Below, in pieces: positions 1 through 11,734 of a stretch of 64,000 bases of DNA; positions within the stretch are counted from its first letter, which is position 1; each line of letters opens with the position of its first letter. Position numbers and translations under genes: made by a program. This DNA comes from Chrysaora quinquecirrha. Lineage: Eukaryota > Cnidaria > Scyphozoa > Semaeostomeae > Pelagiidae. Where the stretch lies: the NCBI GenBank assembly GCA_014526335.1, contig JACTAT010000182.1, forward strand, positions 372,001 through 436,000, read 5' to 3'. The notes beneath the pieces are model-generated. The model worked only from the letters and a program-made list of their open reading frames with translations, was not told the DNA's origin and did no database searches.

Positions 1-1930
1 AAGATCTGCATGTTATCTACAAAGTACAAAGAAAATAATAAACCCATATAAGAAATTTAGAAAGCAAATAGTTGCAGTGCCCAAAAAGGTCTCCCTAAGA
101 AGTGTTTATACGTTTTCATACATTTTATCTTGCTCATATGAAACCAATGAGTGTATTTACTGTGGTTTCCACCAGACTGCTGTAGGTTGCTCAATTTCAA
201 GTGGTGCAGTAGCCCACTAAAAATTCCAAAGGAACAATAGAGTTTACTGTAACTTTGATCAGATTCGAGGGAGTTTTCCTTCCTTGCCCCCCTAAATATT
301 TTGAGCTGTGTACGGCCATGACTGTGTGGGTAATCTGTGGAAGAATTCTGTCCTTTTTCATGTGTTTATTATACTTCTACACACTCCGTATGTATCATTC
401 CAGGCACTTTACCTACCCTCAAAGATACCCTTCCCGAGGCAAGAAACACAACACAAATTTAAATAGAAATGAAAGTGAACTCACCCATAGTCTTTATCCA
501 TCTTAAACACATCCATCCATTTCAACCGAATTCATAAAAATATGATAAATCAGTCAGTCAGTGCCGTCCTTGTGCATTGCTCCATCTTAATGCATGCTGC
601 ATGAGCTTCCCGCTTCAATATTCGCGCTTTAATTTACTTGTGGTTCTCGTTGCAGTGATTTACTATTTCGAGTACACTCTGCGAATGCTAGCCGCCTTCG
701 CTTAAAGTCACATGACACAAACCATGGTTCAGTTCGATATTAGGCAATCTTGATGGTTTGCAGTGTGAATGACAAACATTGAGAAAATGAAGAAATAAGT
801 TTCCGATGTTTCAGTAGCGTCATTTTGGATCAACAAGGTTATGATTGGAGCAGATACAAATAACAAAAGGAATTGCTGTCAGCCAATCAATTCGGTTCTC
901 AAAATCTCAGAACTTCACATGACCTTGGAATAGAATATTGGCTTGGATGCACAGACTCTACTGGGAGAGAAACTTTGAAATTTTAATTCAACTCAACTCT
1001 TCTGGAAGTAAATACCAGTTGAGTCTGCAACGCAGGCTACTCGTTCAGGAATATGCAGAAATCTGTTGCTTTCTGGTGCAAGCTTTTGTAATCTTTTGAT
1101 ACCTTCTGAAGTTGAAAATCAGCATATCCACATATCCAGACAACAACAGCTTGCAACATATCCAGACAGTAAGGTGAAAGGGGCGTTGTAATCTTAAAGA
1201 CTCTCAAAAGACAAATGCTGTCAAGAAATTTTTAAACTTGAAAAATGAATCCAGTAGCTCTTTGCCTTCTTTTCTGGCTTCAAAATGAATCCAGTAGAAC
1301 TTTGGCTTCTTTTCTTGCTTTCCCAAAGAGATGTGTGCCTGCTATAGTCTGCGATGCCAAGAGAAAATTCTTAAACAAATGACTGTCAAGAGTTTTGTAG
1401 ATTCTGAAGATCTTACCAAGAGCCATGCACATAGATAGCCAATTAGTTTCTACTATTGTTCCCAGTTATTAAGCTTCCCACTTTTTGCTTTCAGTATATA
1501 ATGGCAGATATGGAGAAAGAAGTAGCATCACCTATCAAAGAGTGGTTGTAACACCATGTATGCACATGCAACTTTGCAACCTAGAATATCTTTGCAGTTT
1601 ATACCTTCATGACAAATTTGCCACATGATCAAAGGAATCACCTACACATTTTCTGATTTCTAATCGATTCCTGTCAAATAAGATAAAAAAGCGCTCTACC
1701 TGTAGAAGAGGTTGCTTTTACAAAAAAACAAAGCAAATTTTCAAAGACTCAAATACCAAGCAAATGATTAATTTGTTGCTTCTAGTGGGAAATAACTAAT
1801 AAAAACTTTGTTCAAATGATTAATAAAAACATGGAAAATGAAAGCCTTGAAGCAGTGCCTTCCAGATTACAAGCAATGAATGCACATGCAATTAAATATT
1901 TCAAGAGTTGTATTGAGTTTGGCACTGGGA
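1..1930. other. No gene recognised
   Basis: I read this stretch on both strands and found only short open frames without recognisable motifs. A segment near 1841-1880 closely matches sequence at 23232-23265, so part of it is a dispersed repeat. Confidence 0.5.
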
Positions 1931-1935
1931 AAAAT

Positions 1936-2075
1936 AGGCAAACTTTATTTAGGGGAGGCAAACGGTAAGTAATCGAGGCAAACAGAAAGTGGTGGAGGCA
2001 AACATTGAGTAGAGGAGGCAAACAACCCTCATTCAGGGGAGGCAAACAGCAAGTAGTGGAGGCAAACTTCAAGAA
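1936..2075. repeat. Short array of spaced GGAGGCAAAC motifs
   Basis: The octamer AGGCAAAC, usually as GGAGGCAAAC, recurs seven times at about 19-30 base spacing. The spacers differ (for example GGTAAGTAATC and AGAAAGTGG). It is best described as a degenerate minisatellite. It accounts for the repeated CLPPL pattern in the opposite-strand frame, which is not a real protein. Confidence 0.7.
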
Positions 2076-4240
2076 CTCACTGTCAGCTGAGTAAAAAGTC
2101 ATTAAAGATGCGTTACAAAGTGGGAATTGATCTGTCTTCTTTTCACTTCCGTTTCCAGTTTGATAAACAAAGCATTTTGATTTGATTTGATTAGTGACAG
2201 CTATCACACTTCCAGCCTGCATTTTGTCATACTTATGTATCTACCAATCTCGAAAGTACTCCCAAGTAAATGTTTCCTCTGCTATACTTTCCAAGGCAGC
2301 TATTATACTGTTCAGGCAAACTGCTTATCAAAATTATGACAAGGTCTTTTTCTGCTAAAGCATCATGTACGGCGTCGAGGTGCTCGGGCAAAGTTTTTAT
2401 ACTATTAAAATATTCGATCATGTTCATACCTTAAGCTTCCATCTCCAAAATATTTTGCATGAAAGTGACTTCTTTTAAAAATGTTTCTCGAGATTCTCCC
2501 AAGCTTTCTTTTGCAGTTTTGGCAGAAAGCACATAAATTTGCAAATTTTATTTATCAACAAACAACTCAATGCGAGAGCCAAGTTTACCTTTCTCTTGAA
2601 TTTTCTGCATTTCTCTGCTGAGGCTTCTTCTCCTAGAATCTTTGTTCCAGTTACAATCTCTCATACATCTTTTCGTATCAGCAATATTTTCATTTGAAAT
2701 TTCCAGTTTTGGAAATTATCTCCATTTGGCTTTTCTACTTTTAGCCCATGACCTTCTGTGCTGCCATCTAAGACTGAATACACCAGACAGCAAACACAGA
2801 ACCAGGATAAAACAAGTAGAAAATTTTACCAAATAAATAACTAAATGAACATACACATCAGTACTGCCACAGATATGTGTCTGGACCCATAACCTGTTAG
2901 AGTTATGCAGGTGCCTGCCAGAATACTTGGAACGCCAGGTTGAATTTCCTACTCAACGCCACATCTCCCCTCCCCCCTCTACAAACAATGTTGGCTTAAT
3001 GAATGATAAAACTTTTCAGGTGCACATGAACATTGAAATCATGTAGCAGCACCCTTCAACATGAAAAAACAACATTGTTTTCAGGGGGAGGGGGGGATTG
3101 AGTCCACGAGTTGTGCTTGGAATTGTAAACACTCTTTAATGGGAAAAAGGCTAGACATATGATGGGTGTTCCAACAAATTCTGGCAGGCATTGTAGATAG
3201 ATGTATTATAGGAAAAGACAAGACATTCGTAAATTCAATACAACATTTCTGCAACAAAAGAAAAAGAAGAGGAAACATATGATATGTCCAAAGTCCAAAT
3301 ATTCAGAAATATTCAGAACAAGAGTCACATGTTTAATTGAATTGAATTTCCAACAGCTTCCACACTAGCTTCCGCTTCCATTAAGATTTCAGGTAATGCG
3401 AATTGACAAGCAATACCTTATCTCTTTTTGCCTTTAATGGTGTTTTTATTTTGTTTCGACATTGATTCCCTACATCTGCACACAACAAATTGCTTCTAAG
3501 TATGAACAATAAATAACAGTTTTGGATATTAGTAATATATTAGTAATGGCATAATTCTGTTTAGAGAGGAATTTTTTAAAAATAATAGAAACAATTATTT
3601 TGTTTTTTGTACTTTTAATTTGAGGCAGGACATTTTCTTATTCTGTTCTTATTTGTTTGGCAAGTCAAGCCTCTATGTTCTTAAAGTAAGTGTTTATAAA
3701 AAGAAATGAGTGTACTTCTTTTCTCTGTGGATTGACATTTATCTGATTAAATTTCAATTTCATGCATCCAATGCTGAAATCTAAATTATTTTTAAAAGCC
3801 TGAGATCTCTAGATTCAACAAATCTAATTTTTGAGGAGATCTCTTCATTCTCTCTCAGATATTATCTTGCAAAAGAAGAAGCAGAAGTAGCCCCTCCCTA
3901 GGTTGAGGATTTTTCAAACCCAATTCATACTCGGGTTACTTTTTTAACTCGACACTATTGTGGGACTAAAAATAGGCTATTTTGACGTTCTTGATACTTG
4001 AGAGACCTTTTGTACTTGATTTCTGAGCATCATCACATACCTTTCTTTGGTTACCATGGCAACAGGATGCAAAAATGCAAACAATAATGTCAAAAGATGC
4101 GATGTGTCAATAAGTATCAGGGTTATGAATAATAGCATTTTTGCTATCTATCATATAATATCAATTTCATCAAACTTAGACATGATAGTAAAATTAACTA
4201 AAAAAACGCTGGTTAGGAAGGGTTAAAGTTGAGAAGATCC
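2076..4240. other. No gene recognised
   Basis: AT-rich sequence with only short frames and no recognised domains, RNA genes or clear terminal repeats. Confidence 0.45.
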
Positions 4241-4284
4241 AAGGTTCTTATAAAAATGGAAATATAGTCCTTAACTGACTTGAT

Positions 4285-6053
4285 TTGCAACAGGAAGGCA
4301 TTCCTGAGCATTGCAGCCGGTGGTTCCCAGCAACTAGCACCTCAAATAAACCACAAAAATCCCAGCAAAACCTAGTTTTTATACTACCAAAAGAATCTTC
4401 GACCCATGATTTTTGTCTTCTGCCAAAAAGAAATGACATGAAATCCTATCAGGTTTCACCTTTGCTACAACTGAAAGAAGCAGGTCTTGAAAAACGTTGT
4501 ATAGCTTTGGAAGATAAAAGATCAGGTCATGGGAAGGTCAGGCAGGTGTTAGGAACGATTTTTCCCATGCTGAAAAGCCAGTCAGAAGCATTTGAATTTC
4601 CTCTGAGGTGTTAGAGGAGGTACATCCGACGAGTTGGTTTCAGCAGAGATGTCAAGCCACGGCTGAAAGATCAAGTCAGTTCTTCTACAGTAATTTATAT
4701 TCAGCCAATGCAGAGCGAATTTCCAATGTTGAAAGAGTCACACAGGTTGATGAGTCTATTATGACCAGCAGTAGAATTTGCCCAAGTCAAGTACTTCTTG
4801 CCAAAATGCGTACTCATTTACAGCAATGTTCATTAAGTAAAGAATGAGTGGAAAAGAATATTTTAAGGGGTGAAGAAATTTCGCAGATGCATTAGATGAA
4901 ATTGAATAGCATTAAGAGGAATGTCAGGAACTTACCAAGAATACAATAGAAAAGCCTTTAGAAGATAGTTGCACGTTATCAAAATCAGAGCACAGTCACA
5001 CACAGCTTTCACAGACAAAACCAGTTGCGACACAGCTGCAGTCGCAACACAAGTCGGAAGGATGGGAAGAAATGTTGCAAAATATGTTTCTATTGCACAG
5101 TGCATCATAAATTGAAATTGCCATGGTTGGGTGCCTGTCATTGGAAGAAGCTGCTAATAATCTTATTGATATCAAAAGTGCCATTAGCGAAAACACTGTT
5201 TTAGACAGAAAGGGGTTCTCTCAGTTGGAAGTCTGTGTTTAAATAATTTAGAGATGCTTGTGCATCATCCTCCGTAATTGAAGAGGTTACCATTGAGAGA
5301 GATTCCTTTTAGACATCACTGTTTAAACTTTACAAAAGAAGGTACCAAGATCCAAATTCTTTGAAAGGATCTTTGAAGTAATGTTTGGGAGGGGTTAGAA
5401 AGAGGAGCAATAAATATAGAATTTTTGAATATGGCTTGGCAAGATGTCGCAAAGTGGCTGTTTGAAGGGAATGAAAGAAGAATGTTGCCTGTTAAAGATT
5501 CAACTAGAAATGTTTTTTCCGCTGGACAAGCATTATGGTTGTCCATACCATAGTTGGCCTAATCAAACAAACACAAATGATATCTTCCAGTATTATTTTG
5601 TATATAGAAGATGGACCTATGGAAGTAATAAGTCATGAAAAGGTCATACGAAGAAAGCTCAGCTGCTAATAATATTAGGCAAAGAAAAATCACTTGTTAT
5701 TTATGTAGGAAATTGTTTGACAAAATGCTAAATCTCACCTTGCATAAGCAAACAGCACATGGCATACAATTGTCGACTGAAGGTAAGTTGACTGGTGGAG
5801 CTCAAAAAGAATGAACAAGATTGATGAGGAGGCATTTCAGATATATACCAAAGAAGAAGATATTGAAGACCTGGCAAGAATCAAACAGCATATCATGCAG
5901 GAAATAACAGATGAGTTCCCGAGACACAAGCAAGAAATAAAGTATTATGTGCTGGTAGTGGTAGAATTTCACAAGACGTTTGATGAAATGATGACAGATC
6001 CACAATCCTTTCACTATTATGGTCCGACATTCAGAGTATTGAAGATCAAGTAG
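4285..6053 (+). pseudogene. Unrecognised coding-like remnant with a C2H2 finger
   Basis: Several plus-strand frames follow one another: 4285-4614 (109 codons), 4608-4847, 5444-5638, 5635-5814 and 5811-6053. They change frame repeatedly and have internal stops, as in a decayed multi-exon or repeat-derived gene. The last frame is charged (starts MNKIDEEAFQIYTKEED) and contains a KYYVLVVVEFHK stretch. I do not recognise the family. The only clear domain is the zinc finger listed separately. It may be a dead repetitive-family gene rather than a host gene. Confidence 0.35.
5635..5814 (+). pseudogene. C2H2 zinc-finger fragment ending at a splice-donor-like site
   Basis: From an ATG at 5635 the frame reads MKRSYEESSA and then a C2H2 finger with pattern Cys-x2-Cys-x12-His-x5-His (CYLC ... 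LH ... AH, about residues 21-42). Shortly after, the sequence CTGAAGGTAAGT near 5777-5788 is a good splice donor, so this could be an exon end rather than a complete ORF; read straight through, it stops at 5814. The finger is seen in the sequence. The exon boundary is inferred, and function is unknown. Confidence 0.4.
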
Positions 6054-6490
6054 CTGAAGTTTTCATTTAATGGAATTCTTGGCATCAAAAAAATATAATA
6101 GCAAAATAAACTATGGGAATTGTATTGAAACAAGAGACTTGAATAAAAAATGGGGAAAGCATTCAATGTGTTCTTACTAGTTTCTTTGACTTTGTAAATC
6201 TGGAAAATGAAAAATATACATAAGAAATTAATTTGAGAAGCATTGAAACACGAGCAGGAAAGGAGAATTGAATCGAGAGTGGGAAACTTAAATCAAAGAG
6301 GGAAAATTCAAATTTATTTGTGAAAAAGATTATAAATTTGTTTATGAAAACGATTATAAATTTGTTTATGAAAACAATTATACATTTGTTTATGAGACAA
6401 TAAAATATTATATAATAGTACTTACCTCTTGTCACTTACAGCTTGAACTAATTAAATTCTTCTGTGTGAAAGAGATTTTTCACCTGTGCA

Positions 6491-6711
6491 AGGGGAATTT
6501 CTAGGAATCCTCTTCACGTGTGGTGCCTCCTCTGAGGTCTGTGCTGCAAATCTGACGCTAGGGAGGAGTCTTAGTAATTATACTCTTGTAAATCTTTAAT
6601 AATCAATTATCTTGCCTAGGGTAAGCTTTGGGAATCTTCTTCACGTGCGGTCCCCCCATGAGGTCTGCGCTGCGAATCTACCACTAGGGAGGAGGAGGAA
6701 ACTTAGTAATG
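6491..6711. repeat. Tandem duplication of a segment of about 90 bp
   Basis: Two diverged copies, about 6491-6580 and 6622-6711, share CTTCACGTG, TGAGGTCTG, CTAGGGAGGAG and TTAGTAAT in the same order. No coding frame spans them and I do not recognise the repeat. Confidence 0.6.
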
Positions 6712-6890
6712 AAACATTTTCAAGTTACTGAAATATGAAGACAACTTTATCACGCTACTAGTTTCATCCGTTAAAGCGGACTCATCAGGCTAATCTAAAT
6801 TTCAATTCGTTGATACTGTAAAGTTAATAGCTATATATATATATATATATGAAAGAATGTTCGACAATGGAGATTTATTTTGGAAAACTG

Positions 6891-6963
6891 TGGTGAGAGC
6901 GAGCTTCGAACTCGCGGCCTCCTGTTTTCATGACAGGCGCTCTACCGACTGAGCTATCTCACC
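6891..6963 (-). tRNA. tRNA-like cloverleaf (probable tRNA-derived repeat), copy 1
   Basis: On the minus strand the 73 bases fold as a perfect cloverleaf: 7-bp acceptor (GGTGAGA/TCTCACC), 4-bp D stem (GCTC/GAGC), 5-bp anticodon stem (CCTGT/ACAGG), 5-bp T stem (GCGAG/CTCGC), T loop TTCGAAG, discriminator A, no encoded CCA. The anticodon loop is CATGAAA, giving A at position 33 where tRNAs have U, with TGA at 34-36. A TGA anticodon would mean serine, but the long variable arm is missing. This odd loop, and a second copy with shared flanks 324 bp away, argue for a tRNA-derived repeat rather than a working tRNA. Confidence 0.55.
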
Positions 6964-7214
6964 ATGCTATACTTAAGCATGGTTCATTGATATCCAGTTA
7001 GTGTGGTGACGTGTACAGCTTGTCTAAGCACCGCAATCTCAATGTCCTAAACGGTGCCCGGCGAATTGTTTTGATGCCCTCGACTCCACATATACACGTC
7101 ACCTTTAACCCCACAATTTTCCATCTCCATTGTCTGACGGTATATTTTGATACTATATTTATTACAATAATTTTGGTAGAATTTTCGACAATGGAGATTT
7201 ATTTTGGAAAACTG

Positions 7215-7287
7215 TGGTGAGAGCGAGCTTCAAACTCGCGGTCTCCTGTTTTCATGACAGGCGCTCTACCAACTGAGCTATCTCACC
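7215..7287 (-). tRNA. tRNA-like cloverleaf, copy 2
   Basis: Same 73-base cloverleaf as at 6891-6963, including the CATGAAA anticodon loop, with three substitutions (D loop, variable region, and T loop TTTGAAG instead of TTCGAAG). Homology extends outside the cloverleaf on both sides (ACAATGGAGATTTATTTTGG on one side, GTTCATTGATATCCAGTTAG on the other), so the repeated unit is about 160 bp. Confidence 0.55.
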
Positions 7288-7399
7288 ATGCTATACTTAA
7301 GCATGGTTCATTGATATCCAGTTAGTGTGGTGACGTGTACAGCTATTACCTTGAGTTTGTCGCGAAAAATACCATATAAATATATATATATATATAAAC

Positions 7400-8220
7400 A
7401 GTTAATGGCTAGACCTAACCACTATGAATATTTGTCCTGGGAATTTGCCTGCCACTCAGGCCAACATTTCTCTAAATTCTATCATTTGAATTAAGAAGTC
7501 AGTGTTCTCATCACTCTCATTTGCAAACCTTATAATTCTTGCCAAAATATCAGGTCTTCGCAGATATTCAACTTCATTACTCTCTCCTGTCATATTATCA
7601 AGACTATCTTCGCTGCTATACTCAGCCCCAACTTGAGGCCAACAAAATCATAGCCACTACCACCGCCATCACCTGCTTCTACATTGTTGTCATTGTCGGT
7701 GGTGTTGTATGCAAGGCAAAATAGTTCTTCAACTGCAGTTAAAATCATTTCAGGCTGTATTTCTGACGGCATTTGAGAGAAAACCTAATAATAAAAAAGA
7801 ATATTTAAGTGAGAACATCTTTACAGTCTAGTGAGTGTATTTAAACAAGTTCAAATTATGCTTTTACAAATTACTTCCAGTACATCTAAATTGAACGGTG
7901 AGAGTCTGCACAGCGGGCATGAATTCATTCTTGAACGCCCTCTGAAATAAAAAGAAGGAAATAAATACCTAAAATAAATACTTGATAAGTAATCAGTATA
8001 AACAAATGTTTGAAACAACCTACTTTTTTATGCATCTCCTATAAAAAATTTGTTCACACTGTAGGCACCACAAGTAGTAGTAGCAAGCCTCAGATGTTAA
8101 ACAAATGGAGCAGCTGCCTTGAAATACTTCATTTCCTGGCTACACTCTAATGGTTGTTCTCCGTATCAAACATCTTTACTTTCCTTTGATTCTTTTAAAA
8201 CTTGAAACTAGTTGAAGCAG
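7400..8220. other. No gene recognised
   Basis: Only short frames that look like chance; the two overlapping opposite frames at 7539-7772 show no domain. Confidence 0.4.
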
Positions 8221-8404
8221 GCTGAAGTTTCAGTTTCAGTTTCATTATTATTTAAATCCACAACATAGAATTTAAAGTACCCAACAATACATATATTAAT
8301 TAACACTACATAGGACTAAATACAGTAATACAGAAAAGTAATATAATACAGATACAAATACAAAAAGGAACTAAATAAATTGTATAAAGGGAATTACTTA
8401 AAGG

Positions 8405-8443
8405 AGGAGCTCTCTCAATAGATAAACTAATCGAGGAGAGAAC
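8405..8443 (-). other. LINE-A 3' UTR stem-loop
   Basis: GCTCTCTC at 8409-8416 can pair with GAGAGAAC at 8436-8443, with one mismatch. The whole block is strongly conserved in LINE-B at 11915-11956, where the pairing is a perfect 8 bp. A conserved 3' hairpin near the end of a LINE RNA is a plausible recognition site for its own RT. Confidence 0.55.
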
Positions 8444-8531
8444 CCCCCCCCCTATCTCTAGATTTATCAAGTAAATTTAGGCGAGGTTTATAAATATGTT
8501 TGCATAATTTCAATTCAAAAATTGTTTATAT

Positions 8532-9076
8532 TCATCTATCGACTTTGTTTAATAAATGGCTTTTCAATTTTGATTTGAAAGAAAATTTTGATGGGGCATT
8601 TCTGATGTCAGCTGGTAATGCATTCCAAAGTTTAGCACCAAGATATCGAATGGACCTAAGACCATATTGAAGACTATTTTTCTGGGACATATATAAATCA
8701 CCTTTGCTGGCCTGTCTTGTGGCATATTGATTAACAGATGAACTAAATAAGAAAAAGTCATGAAAGCAACTAGGTGAAGTTCTGTTAACAGAATCAACAG
8801 AATCAAGGACAAAAGTTAAGAGTCTAAGCTCAAAAATCTCAGAAAGTTTCAGAAGTATCAGATCATTGAAGACTGGAAGTGAAGAAGACATGAGGCTGAA
8901 AGGAAATGGCTCTGACAGCTTTTTTTCTGTAATTTGAAAATTGGATCAATGTAAGAATCATATATCTGACCCCAAACAATAAGACCATATTGTAAAAAGG
9001 ACAGAAACAAAGCATTGAACAAGCAAATTAAAACGTCTAATGGAAGTAAGTTTCTGATTTTGAAAAAATCCCACAC
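8532..9076 (-). pseudogene. LINE-A ORF2, C-terminal region
   Basis: Frames 8858-9076 (starts MWDFFKIRNLLPL, then LQYGLIVWGQIYDSYIDPI) and 8532-8891 (RSIRYLGAKLWNALPADIRN, ending NKVDR) encode the region after the RT that is typical of these LINEs. It matches LINE-B at 12230-12664 (YGIRSVRYTGAKSWNELP). One frameshift near 8880 separates the two pieces. Confidence 0.82.
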
Positions 9077-9331
9077 ATTCTAGCTAACTTTTTGGAGAGT
9101 TCACTAACATGGTATTTCCAGCTTAAATGTTCATCCAACAGGAGTCCCAAGAATTTAACAAACTTAACTCTTTTAATGTGTTTTTCCCTATTTTGATATT
9201 AGAATCATCCAGAGAAACATGTGCAGAGGAAGAATGAAAAATAATATAGTTTGTTTTATCAAGGTTTAATGATAATTTATTTGCATCAAGCCATTTCTTT
9301 ATTGATCTAAGTTCTTTGTTAACAGTTTTAA

Positions 9332-10326
9332 TTAAGCAAGATAACTCTTTAGATTCACAATAGATGTTAGTATCATCAGCAAAGAGATAGAAGCTGAGTT
9401 TTTTGAAGCTTTGGGTAAATCATTAATGTAGATTAGGAAAAGTAAAGGACCCAATACAGAGCCTTGAGGTACACCACAAGTTATTGAAAGTAACTTAGAG
9501 TTATTACCATTAACAGAAACATATTGCTTTCTATTAGATAGGTAAGATCTAAACCACTCAAGGGCACAAGCACCTACTCCATAATGTTCCAATTTTGACA
9601 GCAAGATCTTATGATTAACAGTATCAAAAGCTTTTTGTAGATCAATGAAATACCACAACCAAATCTTTTATGATCTAAAGTGTTTCTTATAGCGTCTGTT
9701 AGACTAAATAGAGCATGATCAATGGAGTGGTTTTCCTGGAACCCAATTTGTAAGGAATAAAATACTTCATGTAGTTCAAGGAATTTATATAGTCTTTTGT
9801 ACATTAACTTCTCGAATACCTTACTAAAAATAGGAAGAAGAGAAATTGGTCTATAATTGGAAGGTAGATCAGGATTCCCTTTTTTGAATAAAGTTATCAC
9901 CTTGGCTACCTTGAGTTTGTCCCGAAAAATACCAAACTGGAAAGACTGATTCACAAGGAGAGCAAGAAGTGGTGAAATAGAGGTTCAAATGACTTTCAGT
10001 AATTTTATAGGTATACTATTAGGGCCTACAGACTTGGATGGATTTAAGCTATTGATCAGCTCATTAACTTCTATAAAAATAACTGGATTAAGAAAAATTG
10101 AACTAGAAATTCTGCTTGATAATTAGTCAAGAGGGGATTTAGGAGTTTTGGGGATTGTTTTAGTTATTTCTTCAGCAACATTAGTGAAAAAATCATTAAA
10201 GATATTTGAAATTTTGTCTGGTTCTGATGTTATATTTCCTTCCTTATCTTTTATTTGGTTAATTGAACATGAATTAGAAGATTTATGAGAAATAATTGTC
10301 TTTATTCCTGACCATATTTTTTTCAT
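9332..10326 (-). pseudogene. LINE-A ORF2, reverse transcriptase part
   Basis: Frames 10123-10326, 9574-9954 and 9332-9658 make up the RT. Visible blocks are KVITLFKKGNPDLPSNYRPI (fingers), [11 protein letters not shown] (first catalytic Asp), [19 protein letters not shown] (motif B), and a degraded catalytic box near 9370-9390 where FADD-type sequence is expected. Length and order fit a CR1/L2 RT. At least two frameshifts are present, near 9650 and 10100, so no full protein can be made. Confidence 0.88.
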
Positions 10327-10538
10327 ATTTTGACAGTTATTGGAAAAAAGTTATGAAAGTAACATTCTTTGCTTTCTTTAATTTCATTGGATACACGGTT
10401 TTTAAATTTTTTTATACCATTTACGGTTTTCATCAGTTGGATTTTTCTTTAATCTTAGCAAAAGCTTGTCTCGGATTTTCATCATCTTCTGTATTTTTAA
10501 ATTTATCCATGGCTTATCTTTCAGTTTTGTTTCTTTTC

Positions 10539-11544
10539 CTACTCCTCCTTTTGATTTGTCAAATTGGTAAGGCCTTTCAAAAACCTGTCAAATTTTTTGT
10601 TCACATCTGGCTCATTGTTTCCTAAATAAGTGAAGTCAATCTGATGGAAATCATCAAGAACTTTGTCATCCTTAAATTTAGAGTAATCATACTTGAATGA
10701 TTCACATTTATTATGGTTGATCTGGGTGTTCCTTAAAATCAAAAACTGGGGGAAATGATCAGTAATTTGCATTAAAATATTACCACTTGTTACATTAGCA
10801 TTAGTTGCATTAGTATATATGTTATCGATAACAGATGATCTTTGTTCTGAGACTCTAGTAGGATGATGAATGCAAGGAAGAAGATTATGTGAGAAATAAT
10901 TGTTAACAAGTTCAGCTGTTGGGGTATGGGAGCCATAATCAAGAAGATTGACATTGAAATCAGCCATTATAAATACCAGCTTTTTTGAAGATATTCTAGA
11001 AAGTATATCCTGAAAATAAGATTTGAGGTTATCAACATTAGAACTTGGGTGTCTGTAAACACAACAATTGAGGAAATTCTTATCCTTTTGTTTATAATCT
11101 CCACCCATACTGTTTCAAAATCATCTGTGCAAGAGTCTTAATCAGTCCTTGGATTGAAAGTAAAAGATTCTTTTATGTATAGACCAACTCCACCATTTTG
11201 TGTAAGTGATTGAGTCTTTAAAAGGTATAACCAGAGATATCAACATTTGATAGCAAGGGATTGTCAAAGAAATGCCATATTTCAGACATGCCAATCACTG
11301 CAGGATTCAAATTAGAGTGAGCAGATAAAGAAACTAATTCATCATGATGAAGGGATAGGCTTCTAATATTAGTGTGAAGAATAGAAAAGTCATTAGAGGA
11401 TAATTGTAAAGAAGAGAGTTCAGGTAAAGTGAAGTAGCGAGAATCAATATTTTGAGGCATATGTTCATCAATATCATAATCGCTTAGATTGGGCAAGTCC
11501 ATAAGGTTAGAAGTAAAAATAAAAACAACAAAACAATGGTTCAA
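10539..11544 (-). pseudogene. LINE-A ORF2, endonuclease part
   Basis: Two frames, 11218-11544 and 10539-11108, give an AP-like endonuclease in pieces. ILHTNIRSL is the N-terminal block, NGGVGLYIKESF lies in the gap between the frames, IMADFNVNLLDY corresponds to the GDFN motif (G replaced by A), and ITDHFPQF is the C-terminal SDH-type block. The endonuclease nicks target DNA for target-primed reverse transcription. A stop at about 11215 and frameshifts near 11100 break it. It continues into the RT part below. Confidence 0.85.
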
Positions 11545-11555
11545 CCTTTTGAGAG

Positions 11556-11674
11556 TTTCTGGAAAGCCTTTGAAAAGCCTTCGAAAAGTTCTAGAAAGCT
11601 CTTTCCTAGATTCGAAAAGTTCTAGAAAGTTCTAAGTTCTAGCCAATCAGACTGTAGGATTATTAGGGACTTTC
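11556..11674. promoter_or_regulatory. Heat-shock-element-like array with CCAAT and kappa-B-like sites
   Basis: Inverted TTC/GAA modules cluster here: TTCTGGAA 11556-11563, TTCGAA 11579-11584, TTCTAGAA 11588-11595, TTCGAA 11610-11615, TTCTAGAA 11619-11626. TTCnnGAA is the core of heat-shock factor sites. CCAATCAG follows at 11642-11649 and GGGACTTTCC, the classic kappa-B form, at 11665-11674. The block lies just upstream of LINE-A's 5' edge (minus strand) and before LINE-B's 3' end. Binding and direction of action are inferred only. Confidence 0.4.
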
Positions 11675-11734
11675 CCAATACTGTTGAAAATGAGGTTGGA
11701 GAAACAATCGCGCTAGATCCATAAAAACATGTTT

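Larger units (their letters stand above)
6857..7345 (-). repeat. Two-copy tRNA-headed repeat flanked by AT microsatellites
   Basis: Units at about 6857-7013 and 7179-7342 each contain the tRNA-like sequence plus matching flanks. The pair is bordered by (AT)n tracts at about 6833-6850 and 7378-7396. Directly after unit 2, at 7346-7372, lies a piece nearly identical to LINE-A at about 9905-9931. This may be a tRNA-derived SINE or a local duplication of a tRNA locus. Confidence 0.55.
8222..11545 (-). mobile_element. LINE-A: CR1/L2-type non-LTR retrotransposon, decayed
   Basis: Minus-strand LINE read from about 11545 (5') to 8222 (3'). In order it holds endonuclease remnants, a reverse transcriptase with the [19 protein letters not shown] block, a C-terminal region, a 3' UTR with a stem-loop, and a terminal (TGAAAC)n repeat at 8226-8243. 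The (TGAAAC)n tail and the endonuclease-RT order fit CR1/L2-group LINEs. It belongs to the same family as LINE-B (shared LPNLxDYDIDE, NIRSL and 3' UTR). Frameshifts and stops make it inactive, and it lacks the PHD finger and ORF1 present in LINE-B, so it is 5'-truncated. Confidence 0.9.

Noticed and set aside
1936..2075. CRISPR-like array
   Set aside because: Repeat is only 8-10 bases, spacers are short and alike, and the DNA is eukaryotic.
10296..10625. 109-codon plus-strand membrane-like frame
   Set aside because: Antisense of the LINE-A coding region.
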